From Candidatus Paraburkholderia calva (GTDB taxonomy: Bacteria > Pseudomonadota > Gammaproteobacteria > Burkholderiales > Burkholderiaceae), in contig LFLF01000026.1 of the NCBI GenBank assembly GCA_001184395.1, forward strand, positions 1 to 35,196: a stretch of 35,196 nucleotides of DNA. Reading direction: 5' to 3'. Positions 18,751 to 27,401 of this stretch are shown here, one piece after another; position 1 is the stretch's first letter, and every line of letters starts with the position of its first letter. The notes under the pieces were generated by a model that saw nothing but the letters and a program-made list of their open reading frames with translations, had not been told where the DNA came from and made no database searches. The position numbers and the translations under genes are program-made.

Positions 18751-20525
18751 ATGAAATTCCTCCATCGTCATCGCTTCTCTTTCCTTTCTGCTCGTCGTTT
18801 TCGCGCTGCCCGTGCTGCTCGGTGCGATCGCGGTGCCGGAGTACTGGACACGCTGCTGAATTACATCGGCCTATACGCGATCGTCGCGATCGGCTTGATG
18901 CTGCTGACGGGTATCGGCGGCATGACGAGCTTCGGGCAGGCGGCCTTCGTCGGCGTGGGCGCTTATGCGACCGCATTCCTCACGACCCAATATGCCGTGT
19001 CGCCGTGGCTCGCGTTGATCGCGGGCGTGGTCATTACCGCGTTCATCGCGCTCTTGCTCTGCCTCGTCACGATGCGGCTGTCCGGCCACTTCCTGCCGCT
19101 CGGCACCATCGCGTGGGGGCTGTCGTTGTTCTATCTGTTCGGCAACATGGAGTTGCTCGGCAAGTACGACGGCATCAACGGCATTCCGGTGCTCAGCCTG
19201 TTCGGCTGGCAACTGGAGTCTGGACCTACTACCTGATCTGGGCGATCGTGTTGCTGGCGGTCGTGTCTGTTCAGAATCTACTTAATAGCCGGCCGGGTCG
19301 TGCGATCCGCGTGCTGCGGGGCGGCGGCACCATGGCCGAAGCGATGGGCGTCAACACGGCGTGGATGCGCGTCGTGATCTTCATCTACGCAGCCGTGTTG
19401 GCGGCCATTTCCGGCTTTCTGTACGCGCATTTGCAGCGCGCTGTGAACCCGACGCCGTTCGGATTGAATACGGCATCGAATTCCTGTTCATGGCGATGGT
19501 GGGCGGCGTGTCGCACGTCTGTGGTGCGATTCTCGGCGCAGCTATCCTCACCGTTCTACAGGACTATCGGCAGACGCTGCTGCCCAAACTGATTGGCGCG
19601 AACGGAAATTTCGAGATCATCGTTTTCGGTGTCGTGATGGTGCTGTTGTTGCAGTACACGCGGCAGGGCGTTTGGCATTCGTCGTGCGCTGGTTTCCGAA
19701 AGGGCCACGTGCTCATGCGCCCGACCAGGCCGAGCATTTAACGCAGCGCAGCAAACCGAGAGCAGGGTTCGCCTCTGCTCGTCGTCGACAAAGCGCGAAA
19801 GGAGTTCGGCGGACTGGTCGCCGTCAACGACGTCAGCTTCGATGTAAAGACAGGCGAGATCATCTGATTGATCGGGCCGAACGGCGCAGGCAAATCGACG
19901 ACGTTCAATCTGGTAACCGGCGTCCTTCAGGCGACGCGTGGCGCGATCACATTCAACGGCGAACGCATCGACAAACTGACTTCACGTGAAATCGTGAAGC
20001 GGGGCATCGGGCGGACGTTTCAGCACGTCAAATTGCTGCCGGGGATGACGGTGCTCGAGAACGTCGCGATTGGCGCGCATCTGTGGGGCACGACCGGTGT
20101 GTGGAGAAGTGTGGTTCGTCTCAACGCAGCGAAAGAGGCGCGTCTAATAGCCGAGTCAGCGCTCCAGATTGCGCGTGTCGGACTGGAGAAGCATCTCTGC
20201 AGCGAGGCAGGCAGTCTCGCGCTGGGCAGCAACGTATTCTGGAGATCACGCGGGCGTTGTGCTGCGACCCGACTTTGCTTTTGCTCGACGAACCAGCGGC
20301 AGGTCTGCGGTATCAAGAGAAGCAGCAACTCGCGGAGTTGATTCGCAAGCTTTCGTTCGGAAGGGATGAGCATTTTGCTCGTTGAGCACGACATGGACTT
20401 CGTCATGAAGCTGACCGATAGGCTCGTGGTGATGGAATTCGGCACCAAGATCTCCGAAGGCCTTCCGGCGGATGTGCAAAAAAGATCCGGCGGTGTTGGA
20501 GGCGTACCTGGGCGGAGTGGAGTAA
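18751..20525 (+). pseudogene. LivM-LivG fusion (permease plus ATPase), multiple lesions
   Basis: The first part is a LivM permease: after a frameshifted first membrane segment, [20 protein letters not shown] and [20 protein letters not shown] are read, then slips near 19215 and 19470 precede FLFMAMVGGVSHVCGAILGA. No stop and no new start separate this from a LivG ATPase: [20 protein letters not shown], a TGA at 19865-19867 just before Walker [13 protein letters not shown], the family segment [20 protein letters not shown], then in other frames [22 protein letters not shown] and [12 protein letters not shown]. The end is TAA 20523-20525, sharing a base with the livF start. The fused form is how I recall this operon in Burkholderia, so the fusion is probably ancestral and the lesions are recent. 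Confidence 0.8.
19978..19993. other. degenerate parS-like site inside the livM-livG pseudogene
   Basis: GACTTCACGTGAAATC matches 11 of 16 bases of the parS consensus TGTTTCACGTGAAACA, with the core TTCACGTGAA intact. It encodes the Ser-Arg-Glu of the LivG segment TSREIVKRG, so it could also be an accident of coding. Binding by ParB is doubtful. Confidence 0.35.
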
Positions 20526-21258
20526 TGGCTACAGATTGGATTTTGCAGGTCGAGAGCCTGTCCGTGCGGTATGGGAAAGTCGAGGCATTGCACGACGGAA
20601 AGCTTTCTGTCGGCGCTGGGCAGATCGTGTCCGTAATCGGCCCGAACGGCGCCGGGAAATCGACTCTCTACTTAACGCCATCATGGGAGCGTTGCCATCA
20701 TCTGGCCACCAAAAGGCACTGTCCGATATCTAGAGCCATCGAGAAACGTGTTTCACGTGGAATGTGCCTTGTCCCGGAAAAGTGCGAACGCTTCTCCACG
20801 ATGAGGGTTGAAGACAATCTCGTGCCCGGGGCGTATCGCAGGAAACGGGCCGGCGAGAAGAACTATCTGGATCAACTCGATCACGTGTTCGCTCTGTTTC
20901 CGCGTTTGAAAGAGCGTCGCAAGCAAGTAGCGGGTACGTTGTCGGGCGGTGAACGGCAAATGCTGGTGGTCGGTCGCGCGCTGATGGCAAGCCACAGTTG
21001 CTGATGCTGGATGAGCTTAGCCTCGGCCTTGCACCGCTGATCGTAAAAGAGATCTTTCATATCATCGGAGAGCCGCGGGAAACGGGCGTCGCGACTTTGC
21101 TGATCGAGCAAAATGCCCGGGCCGCGTTGCAGGTCTCCGATTACGCGTCTGTCCTGGAGACGGGCGAGTTCGCGCTGGAGGGGAAGGCCGCCGAACTCCA
21201 GCACGACCTGCAAGTTATCGAAACGTACCTTGTGGGCCTGGCGAAGAAAGTGGCATAA
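20525..21258 (+). pseudogene. livF: second LivF ATPase, frameshifted at the P-loop and near the signature motif
   Basis: ATG 20525 shares its A with the preceding stop. The start LQVESLSVRYGKVEALHDGK and Walker [10 protein letters not shown] are clean, but the frame slips right after the P-loop; LLNAIMGALPSSGH is read in another frame. The original frame resumes with EKRVSRGMCLVPEKCERFST, then the signature GTLSGGERQMLVVGRALM. A second slip near 20993 moves [15 protein letters not shown] to the last frame, ending at TAA 21256-21258. It is the last gene of the second liv operon and is followed directly by a parS/terminator palindrome. Confidence 0.87.
20749..20764. other. degenerate parS site inside the livF pseudogene
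   Basis: TGTTTCACGTGGAATG matches the parS consensus in 13 of 16 positions; the left half is perfect and the right half has three changes. It lies in the codons for EKRVSRGMC. A perfect half-site next to two perfect parS sites suggests a former or weak ParB site. Confidence 0.5.
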
Positions 21259-21282
21259 GTGCGACGCCACGGCTGTCGAACC

Positions 21283-21317
21283 ATGGCGTGTTTCACGTGA
21301 AACACGCCATTTTTTTC
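21283..21317 (+). terminator. 28-bp perfect palindrome followed by a T run, containing parS
   Basis: Positions 21283-21310 form a perfect palindrome (ATGGCGTG at the left edge, CACGCCAT at the right edge) with the parS core in the middle, followed by seven T bases. As RNA it would fold into a 12-13 bp hairpin with a tight loop and a U tract, the form of an intrinsic terminator. It stands 24 bp after the end of the second liv operon. Confidence 0.7.
21289..21304. other. parS centromere site (perfect)
   Basis: TGTTTCACGTGAAACA is identical to the widespread bacterial parS consensus bound by ParB, and the parA-parB genes lie 2.8 kb downstream. ParB would load here and spread to form the partition complex that ParA moves during chromosome segregation. 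Confidence 0.93.
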
Positions 21318-21337
21318 GTCTATTGGAGTCTGACGAA

Positions 21338-21365
21338 TTCGAGGCTAAGAGGAACCCGATATAAT
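21338..21365 (+). promoter_or_regulatory. possible promoter of mnmG
   Basis: A perfect TATAAT lies at 21360-21365, 51 bp before the mnmG start. The only candidate -35 at a suitable distance is TTCGAG (21338-21343, 16-bp spacer), which is weak. The -10 element is convincing, the -35 is not. Confidence 0.4.
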
Positions 21366-21416
21366 CATTCGCTACTCCTTCTTCAGGGTTCGTGTCGCTC
21401 CGGCACGATATTTCCA

Positions 21417-23381
21417 ATGCTTTTCCCCACAGAATTCGATGTGATCGTCGTCGGCGGCGGTCACGCAGGCACCGAAGCCGCACTCGCGTCGGCCCGAATG
21501 GGCTGCAAGATGCTTCTTCTGACCCATAACATCGAGACTCTGGGGCAGATGAGCTGTAATCCATCGATCGGCGGCATCGGCAAGGGCCATCTCGTCAAGG
21601 AAGTCGATGCGCTCGGTGGTGCAATGGCCGCTGCCACGGATGAATCGGGCATCCAGTTCCGCATTCTCAATTCCTCCAAGGGTCCGGCAGTCCGGGCGAC
21701 ACGCGCTCAGGCGGACCGGCTGCTTTACAAACAGGCGATCCGTCATCGGCTCGAGAATCAACCAAATTTGTGGCTGTTCCAGCAGGCAGTGGACGATTTG
21801 ATGGTCGAAGGCGACCGCGTGGTTGGAGCGGTGACGCAGGTTGGACTTCGATTCCGTTCGCGGGCTGTGGTGTTGACGGCTGGAACCTTCCTCAATGGCA
21901 AGATCCATGTCGGATTGAATAACTACGTCGGTGGACGCGCTGGCGATCCGGCGGCGGTCTCGCTTTCCGCGCGTTTGAAAGAGCTCAAGCTGCCCCAAGG
22001 CCGCCTGAAAACAGGCACGCCACCGCGCATCGACGGCCGTACGATCGACTTTTCGAAGCTGGAAGAGCAGCCGGGCGATCTCGATCCGATCCCGGTTTTC
22101 TCGTTTTTGGGCCGAGCCGACCAGCATCCGCAGCAAATGCCTTGCTGGGTCACGCATACGAACGCTCAAACGCACGATATCATTCGTTCCGGGCTCGACC
22201 GGTCGCCGATGTACACGGGCGTAATTGAAGGCGTGGGGCCGCGCTATTGCCCATCGATCGAAGACAAGATCCATCGATTCGCATCCAAGGACGCGCACCA
22301 GATCTTTCTGGAGCCGGAAGGGCTGACGACGAACGAGTTCTATCCGAACGGTATTTCCACCAGTCTGCCTTTCGATGTCCAGCTAGAGCTTGTCCGATCG
22401 ATGCGCGGTCTCGAACATGCCCATATCCTTCGTCCAGGCTATGCAATTGAATACGACTATTTCGATCCGCGTGCTCTGAAAGCGTCGCTCGAGACCAAAG
22501 CGATCAACGGACTGTTCTTTGCCGGACAAATCAACGGCACGACCGGTTATGAAGAGGCCGCCGCGCAGGGCTTGCTGGCCGGGATTAACGCGGGATTGCA
22601 GGTGCAGGGCAGGGATGCGTGGTCGCCGCACCGCGATCAGGCATATCTCGGCGTGCTGGTGGACGATCTCGTGACGCGCGGTGTGTCCGAGCCGTACCGG
22701 ATGTTCACGAGCCGCGCTGAATATCGGCTGTCTCTGCGTGAGGACAACGCCGACATGCGTCTGACAGAGATCGGCCGGGAGCTTGGCGTGATTGACAACG
22801 TTCGCCGGGACGCCGTCAGCCGCAAGCGCGATGCTGTTTCACGTGAAACAGAGCGGCTTCGCACGACATGGGTCAATCCTAAGACGCTGCCCGCCGATGA
22901 ATCTACTGCTTTGCTGGGCAAGCCGATCGATCATGAATACAGCTTGGCCGAATTGTTGCGCCGACCGGGGATTTCGTACGACGGAATCTGCGGGCTGAAG
23001 TCAGGCACGTGTGGTCCAGAAGCGCCGCTCGCCGAGGATGGCGTTCTGCTCGTGCAAATCAAGGAACAGATCGAAATCGGTGTGAAATATCAGGGCTATA
23101 TCGAGCGGCAAGCGGATGAAATCGTCCGCAACGGCGCGCAGGAAAACACACGCTTGCCTGAAGGTCTCGATTACAACAAAGTCCGTGGGCTGTCGTTTGA
23201 GGCACGCAAGAAGCTTATCCAGTATCGTCCGGAAACGATCGGGCAGGCATCGCGTATCTCGGGCATCACGCCAGCGGCCATTTCTCTTCTGATGGTTCAT
23301 CTGAAGCGCGGGCTAGGCCGCCGTGGTCGCAGTGCGACCGGTGGTGACGATCAGGCCGAAAACACGACGGCAGTTCAATGA
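21417..23381 (+). CDS. mnmG: tRNA uridine-5-carboxymethylaminomethyl(34) synthesis protein MnmG (GidA)
   Basis: With MnmE, MnmG installs the carboxymethylaminomethyl group on U34 of certain tRNAs, using FAD, NADH and a folate carbon. The 654-residue protein has the FAD-binding dinucleotide fold near the N-terminus ([20 protein letters not shown]), the GidA signatures [20 protein letters not shown] and [17 protein letters not shown], and the C-terminal MnmE/tRNA-binding helical domain. ATG 21417 gives the usual start [15 protein letters not shown]; upstream in-frame codons run back into the parS palindrome and are unlikely to be used. Its stop overlaps the rsmG start (ATGA). A perfect parS is embedded in the codons for VSRET near residue 475. 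The gene is intact. Confidence 0.97.
   Translation: MLFPTEFDVIVVGGGHAGTEAALASARMGCKMLLLTHNIETLGQMSCNPSIGGIGKGHLVKEVDALGGAMAAATDESGIQFRILNSSKGPAVRATRAQADRLLYKQAIRHRLENQPNLWLFQQAVDDLMVEGDRVVGAVTQVGLRFRSRAVVLTAGTFLNGKIHVGLNNYVGGRAGDPAAVSLSARLKELKLPQGRLKTGTPPRIDGRTIDFSKLEEQPGDLDPIPVFSFLGRADQHPQQMPCWVTHTNAQTHDIIRSGLDRSPMYTGVIEGVGPRYCPSIEDKIHRFASKDAHQIFLEPEGLTTNEFYPNGISTSLPFDVQLELVRSMRGLEHAHILRPGYAIEYDYFDPRALKASLETKAINGLFFAGQINGTTGYEEAAAQGLLAGINAGLQVQGRDAWSPHRDQAYLGVLVDDLVTRGVSEPYRMFTSRAEYRLSLREDNADMRLTEIGRELGVIDNVRRDAVSRKRDAVSRETERLRTTWVNPKTLPADESTALLGKPIDHEYSLAELLRRPGISYDGICGLKSGTCGPEAPLAEDGVLLVQIKEQIEIGVKYQGYIERQADEIVRNGAQENTRLPEGLDYNKVRGLSFEARKKLIQYRPETIGQASRISGITPAAISLLMVHLKRGLGRRGRSATGGDDQAENTTAVQ
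22835..22850. other. parS centromere site (perfect) within mnmG
   Basis: TGTTTCACGTGAAACA again matches the consensus in all 16 positions. It lies inside the coding sequence, in the codons for VSRET, in a segment that tolerates the sequence because the local peptide is a variable loop. It is 1.3 kb upstream of parA. Confidence 0.93.
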
Positions 23382-24043
23382 CCGTCCGCAACGAATTGCT
23401 GGCGACGATGCTCGATGAAGGTGCCGCCGACCTTGGCGTGACCTTGTCCGTTAGCCAGGAGCAGCAAATGCTCGACTATGTCGCCTTGCTCGGAAAATGG
23501 AACGCCGTGTACAACCTCACGGCGATCCGCGATCCCCGGCAGATGATGATCCAGCACATTCTTGATTCGCTGGCGCTGGTTCCTGCGGTGGCCGCCCGAG
23601 CCGCGCGGAATGCACTCGATGTCGGCTCCGGCGGTGGCCTTCCTGGTATCGTGCTGGCCATCGCGCTGCCGGACCTGCGTGTCACGCTGAACGACATCGT
23701 TCACAAAAAGACCGCGTTTCAGTCGCAAGCCAAGGTCCAACTAAGCCTGTCCAATCTCTCCGTGGTGACCGGTCGCGTCGAGGAATTGCGGCCGGGTCAC
23801 GAAGTCCTCGAAAAATTCGATGTAATCGTGTCCCGCGCATTCGCAGAGCTCGCGGATTTCGTTACACTTTCGCGTTACCTGGTTGCGGATAACGGCCGAA
23901 TTCTGGCGATGAAAGGCGTGCGCCCCGATGCGGAAATCGCGCGCCTGCCTATGGCTACGACGGTGGAGAACGTCGAGCGTCTGCAGGTCCCGATGCTCGA
24001 TGCCGAGCGTCATCTGGTCGAAGTTTCCGTCGCGCCGATATGA
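23378..24043 (+). CDS. rsmG: 16S rRNA (guanine(527)-N7)-methyltransferase RsmG (GidB)
   Basis: RsmG methylates G527 of 16S rRNA using S-adenosylmethionine. The 221-residue protein shows the N-terminal [20 protein letters not shown], the SAM-binding motif [20 protein letters not shown], the HKKTAFQ segment, and the C-terminal [12 protein letters not shown]. Length and motifs are complete. The start overlaps the mnmG stop by four bases, so the two genes are translationally coupled. The next gene, parA, starts 76 bp downstream with a GAGGA site, and all four genes probably share one transcript. Confidence 0.96.
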   Translation: MTVRNELLATMLDEGAADLGVTLSVSQEQQMLDYVALLGKWNAVYNLTAIRDPRQMMIQHILDSLALVPAVAARAARNALDVGSGGGLPGIVLAIALPDLRVTLNDIVHKKTAFQSQAKVQLSLSNLSVVTGRVEELRPGHEVLEKFDVIVSRAFAELADFVTLSRYLVADNGRILAMKGVRPDAEIARLPMATTVENVERLQVPMLDAERHLVEVSVAPI

Positions 24044-24119
24044 AGGCACGACATGCGGTTTGATCCGGCATTCCAGCCACGCTGATCTTCTGATAGCGAA
24101 GAAACGAGGACACTAAACG

Positions 24120-24899
24120 ATGGCAAAAATCTTCTGCGTCGCAAATCAGAAGGGCGGCGTTGGAAAGACCACGACAGCAGTTAATCTCGCGGCGAGTCTT
24201 TCGGGGCTCGACCAGCGTGTTTTACTGATCGATCTGGACCCGCAGGGCAATGCCACCATGGGCAGCGGCATCGGCAAGGCGGCCTGTGAGAACACAGTCT
24301 ACGAGGTGCTCGTCGATGGCGTCAAAGTGCGCGACGCTCGCGTCCATTCTGAGGCCGTTGCCTATGACGTATTGCCTGCCAACCGTGAGTTGGCCGGTGC
24401 TGAAGTCGAACTGGTCGAGATGGAAAATCGCGAACGAATCTTGCGCGGTGCCATCGCGGAGATGATCGATGACTATGACTTCGTGCTGATCGATTGTCCG
24501 CCTGCATTGTCGCTGTTGACGCTCAATGCATTGTGTGCGGCGGATGGCGTCGTTATCCCAATGCAGTGCGAATATTTTGCGCTCGAAGGCCTGTCCGATC
24601 TGGTGAACACCATCAAGCAGGTACACGCCAATCTCAATCGCGATTTGACGGTAATTGGACTGCTGCGCGTCATGTTCGACCCGCGCATCACGCTCCAACA
24701 ACAAGTGTCGGATCAATTGAAGGAACATTTCGGCAGCAAGCTGTTCGATGTGGTGATTCCGCGCAATGTGCGTCTTGCCGAGGCGCCGAGTTACGGCCTG
24801 CCGGGCGTCGTGTTCGACAAATCGTCGCGTGGTGCGCAGGCCTATATCCAGTTCGGCACGGAAATGATCGAGCGCGTACGCGCGCTGAATGTCAATTAA
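24120..24899 (+). CDS. parA: chromosome partitioning ATPase ParA (Soj)
   Basis: ParA is a Walker-type ATPase that binds the nucleoid and moves ParB-parS complexes apart. The 259-residue protein starts with the deviant Walker A motif NQKGGVGKTTTAVNLAASL, has the Walker A' strand LLIDLDPQGNATMGSG and the Walker B segment VLIDCPPALSLLTLNAL, and ends with the PRNVRLAEAPSYGLP motif of chromosomal ParAs. It lacks the extra N-terminal DNA-binding domain of plasmid type I ParA, as expected for a chromosomal system. A GAGGA ribosome site precedes the ATG. The gene is intact and followed 32 bp later by parB. Confidence 0.97.
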   Translation: MAKIFCVANQKGGVGKTTTAVNLAASLSGLDQRVLLIDLDPQGNATMGSGIGKAACENTVYEVLVDGVKVRDARVHSEAVAYDVLPANRELAGAEVELVEMENRERILRGAIAEMIDDYDFVLIDCPPALSLLTLNALCAADGVVIPMQCEYFALEGLSDLVNTIKQVHANLNRDLTVIGLLRVMFDPRITLQQQVSDQLKEHFGSKLFDVVIPRNVRLAEAPSYGLPGVVFDKSSRGAQAYIQFGTEMIERVRALNVN

Positions 24900-24931
24900 G
24901 CCAGCGGCGTAGCGCCGACGGAGGAACCGAA

Positions 24932-25837
24932 ATGAGCGCTGTGATGAAAAAGAAGGGTTTGGGCCGAGGCCTGGATGCATTGCTCGGCGGCAGCGTCGAC
25001 ATTACGGAAGCCGGGCGCGGCGCGGGCACGCCCTCAGTGCTGCCGCTCGACAAGATGCAGGCAGGCAATTACCAGCCGCGTACGCGCATGGACGAGGGCG
25101 CGCTTCAGGAGCTTGCCGCGAGCATTCGCGCGCAGGGTCTGATGCAGCCGATTCTCGTGCGTTCGATCGATGACGGTCGCTACGAGATCATCGCCGGTGA
25201 GCGGCGCTTCCGCGCGGCGCGTCTCGCCGGTCTGGACGAAGTGCCGGTTCTCGTGAAAAACGTGCCAGATCAGGCAGCCGCTGCAATGGCGCTGATCGAG
25301 AACATTCAGCGTGAAGATTTGAACCCGCTGGAAGAGGCGCAGGGCATCCAGCGTCTGCTCGATGAGTTCAGTTTCACGCACGAACAGGCGGCGGAATCGG
25401 TCGGCCGTTCGCGTAGCACGGTGTCCAATCTGCTGCGCCTGCTGAATCTCGCCGTGCCCGTTCAGACCATGCTGCTGGCCGGCGATCTCGACATGGGTCA
25501 TGCCCGCGTACTTTTGGCCGTCGATGCAGCGACGCAAATCCAGCTTGCCAACGTTGTCGTGAATCGTCGTTTGTCGGTGCGAGAGACCGAACGCCTCGTC
25601 GCATCGACCACAAAGGAACCGCCCGCAAAGAAGGCCAAAGTTGCCAACGACGGTGGCCACGATACGCGTCGTCTGGAAGAGGAATTGTCCGATCTGCTGT
25701 CGGCCAATGTGAAGATCAAGCTCGGTGGCCGTGGCCGCGGCAAGGTCACCATTGACTTCGGCAATCTCGATTCGCTCGAAGGCATTCTCACAAAGCTGCG
25801 CGGCAGCATCGAAGAAGCGTCGACGCCGGCGGCTTGA
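24932..25837 (+). CDS. parB: chromosome partitioning protein ParB (Spo0J)
   Basis: ParB binds parS and spreads along DNA as a CTP-dependent clamp. ATG 24932 follows GGAGGAA at a good distance and gives the ParA-activating start KKKGLGRGLDALLGG. The CTP-binding domain contains NYQPRTRMD (box I) and GERRFRAARLAG (box II), then IENIQREDLNPLEEA. The helix-turn-helix that contacts parS is FTHEQAAESVGRSRSTVSNL. The C-terminal dimerisation domain ends with VTIDFGNLDSLEGIL. At 301 residues it is of normal length. Four candidate sites lie 2.1-5 kb upstream. Its stop overlaps the next start (TGATG). Confidence 0.97.
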   Translation: MSAVMKKKGLGRGLDALLGGSVDITEAGRGAGTPSVLPLDKMQAGNYQPRTRMDEGALQELAASIRAQGLMQPILVRSIDDGRYEIIAGERRFRAARLAGLDEVPVLVKNVPDQAAAAMALIENIQREDLNPLEEAQGIQRLLDEFSFTHEQAAESVGRSRSTVSNLLRLLNLAVPVQTMLLAGDLDMGHARVLLAVDAATQIQLANVVVNRRLSVRETERLVASTTKEPPAKKAKVANDGGHDTRRLEEELSDLLSANVKIKLGGRGRGKVTIDFGNLDSLEGILTKLRGSIEEASTPAA

Positions 25838-26973
25838 TGTCCGAATTCGACATCAAACGACCACGGCCTGACTTTATCGCGCGTATCTGGCGAGCCGTCT
25901 CGAAGGAACCGGTGCTCGCCATCCTCATGCTCGCGCTCGTCGTGCTGCAGACCGTGCACCCGCGCCCGTGGACGGCGCTGCCCGCGCTCGTCGACTGGCA
26001 GATGGTGCTCACGTTCGCGGGTTTGCTCATTCTGACCAAAGCGATTGAATTGTCAGGATTCTTGATGTGGGTGACGCATCGGCTCGTGCATCACATTCAC
26101 AACGAGCGGACGCTCGCGCTGCTGCTGGTCGCGCTTGCCGCGGCTTTGTCCACCATCCTCACCAACGATGTCGCGCTGTTCGCGGTCGTTCCGCTCGCGT
26201 TGTCGCTGCATCGGCTCGCGCCGCTGCCGATCAAGCGCCTCGTCATCGTAATCGCTTTGTCGGTCAATGCGGGATCGATCCTCACGCCGCTCGGCAATCC
26301 GCAGAATCTGTTTCTCTGGCAGCGCAGCGATGTCGCATTCGGCGCGTTCGTGTGGGCAATGTTGCCGCTGTGCGCCGCATTGATGGTGTTGCTCAGCGTT
26401 GTGACCGTCGCGATGTTTCGCGCGGCGCCGCTAGATCTTTCAGGCGATGCCGAAGAGCATCGCGTGGACCGCCTGCTGTGCTGCGTCAGCGCGGTCGCGT
26501 TCGCTGCCTTCGTCGCGTTCGCCGATGCGCATCACGCCGGGCCGGCGCTCGCGGTCATCGCGATAGGCTTTTTGCTGTGGCGCCGCGAAGTCGTGTTCAA
26601 GATCGACTGGCTGCTGCTGCTGATCTTCGTGCTGATGTTCATCGTGCTGCGCAGCGCCGCCGCGTTGCCGTTCATTCACCACACCATCGCGCAACTCGGC
26701 ATCGGCACACGCGGGCGGGCTTATGCCGCGGGAGTGGTGCTGTCGCAAGGCATCAGCAACGTGCCCGCCGCCATCGTGCTGGCAGAATTTTCGAAGGACT
26801 GGCGCGCGCTTGCCTTCGGCGTGAGTGTGGGCGGCTTCGGCATCGCCATCGGTTCGCTGGCGAATCTGATCGCGGTGCGTTTGTCTGGTGAAAAGGGCAT
26901 GTGGACGCCTTTCCATATGGTCGCAGTGCCGTTCTGGATCGTCGCCGGACTCATTGGTTGGGCGTTGCTCTGA
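25837..26973 (+). CDS. SLC13/ArsB-like inner membrane anion transporter
   Basis: A 378-residue polytopic membrane protein of the ion transporter superfamily that includes ArsB, CitMHS and SLC13 carriers. About ten hydrophobic segments alternate with short loops. Two re-entrant-loop motifs are visible: ILTNDVALFAVVPLALSLH and later LTPLGNPQNLFLWQRS in the first half, then LSQGISNVPAAIVLAEFS and GSLANLIAVRLSG in the second. These paired N-D/N-P motifs are where substrate binds in the superfamily. The substrate cannot be named. The start ATG shares its A with the parB stop, so translation is coupled to parB. It is intact and is the last gene before the atp promoter region. Confidence 0.85.
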   Translation: MSEFDIKRPRPDFIARIWRAVSKEPVLAILMLALVVLQTVHPRPWTALPALVDWQMVLTFAGLLILTKAIELSGFLMWVTHRLVHHIHNERTLALLLVALAAALSTILTNDVALFAVVPLALSLHRLAPLPIKRLVIVIALSVNAGSILTPLGNPQNLFLWQRSDVAFGAFVWAMLPLCAALMVLLSVVTVAMFRAAPLDLSGDAEEHRVDRLLCCVSAVAFAAFVAFADAHHAGPALAVIAIGFLLWRREVVFKIDWLLLLIFVLMFIVLRSAAALPFIHHTIAQLGIGTRGRAYAAGVVLSQGISNVPAAIVLAEFSKDWRALAFGVSVGGFGIAIGSLANLIAVRLSGEKGMWTPFHMVAVPFWIVAGLIGWALL

Positions 26974-26987
26974 CTCTCGGCGCGGGT

Positions 26988-27017
26988 TTGAACGCCATCT
27001 GAAAATCTGCTTACAAT
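26988..27017 (+). promoter_or_regulatory. distal candidate promoter of the atp operon
   Basis: TTGAAC (26988-26993) and TACAAT (27012-27017) are separated by 18 bp, a good sigma70 match. The -10 lies in the string GCTTACAATCG, which recurs 99 bp downstream in the second candidate promoter. Confidence 0.55.
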
Positions 27018-27087
27018 CGAAAGAAAAGTATCGCTTTTGAGACCAAATTTTAAGGTTCGTCTGCTTGGCTTTTGACACGCCTAAATA

Positions 27088-27116
27088 TTGAATCCCCAAC
27101 AACAATGGCTTACAAT
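27088..27116 (+). promoter_or_regulatory. proximal candidate promoter of the atp operon
   Basis: TTGAAT (27088-27093) and TACAAT (27111-27116) are separated by exactly 17 bp, a strong sigma70 match. Transcription would start near 27123. About 280 bp of leader lie between this point and the first usable atpI start, holding the 17-bp tandem duplication. Confidence 0.6.
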
Positions 27117-27252
27117 CGCCCGGATTTAACAGCTAGGCTACCTCGAAAGCGCGACGAAAGCGCAAGGTGATTCTCCGGACTTTTGGCTTGAAGACGGTGC
27201 GAGAGTAAAATCGAGCACCGCAGAGAGGGCAGAACAGCAATCCGACGCTCGT

Positions 27253-27286
27253 AAAACCGGCGTTAAGCAAAAACCGGCGTTAAGCA
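27253..27286 (+). repeat. perfect 17-bp tandem duplication in the atpI 5' region
   Basis: AAAACCGGCGTTAAGCA occurs at 27253-27269 and again, without a gap, at 27270-27286. Because 17 is not a multiple of three, the second copy changes the reading frame. Without it the frame is open from 27130 through the atpI stop at 27761; with it, the upstream frame ends at a TGA overlapping the codon before 27402-27404. Confidence 0.9.
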
Positions 27287-27401
27287 CGCCTCCGGAAATC
27301 AGCTGCGCGGTTCATCGAACGAATCGTGGGACGCCGATGCTCAAGATAACAATATCGTTCCGCTCACGCGGGATCAGGCAGAACAACTGTTTGGGCCCGA
27401 G

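Noticed and set aside
27105-27170. 21-codon open frame starting ATG 27105 upstream of atpI
   Set aside because: It overlaps the -10 box of the proximal promoter, would start before the likely transcript start, and has no ribosome site or similarity.
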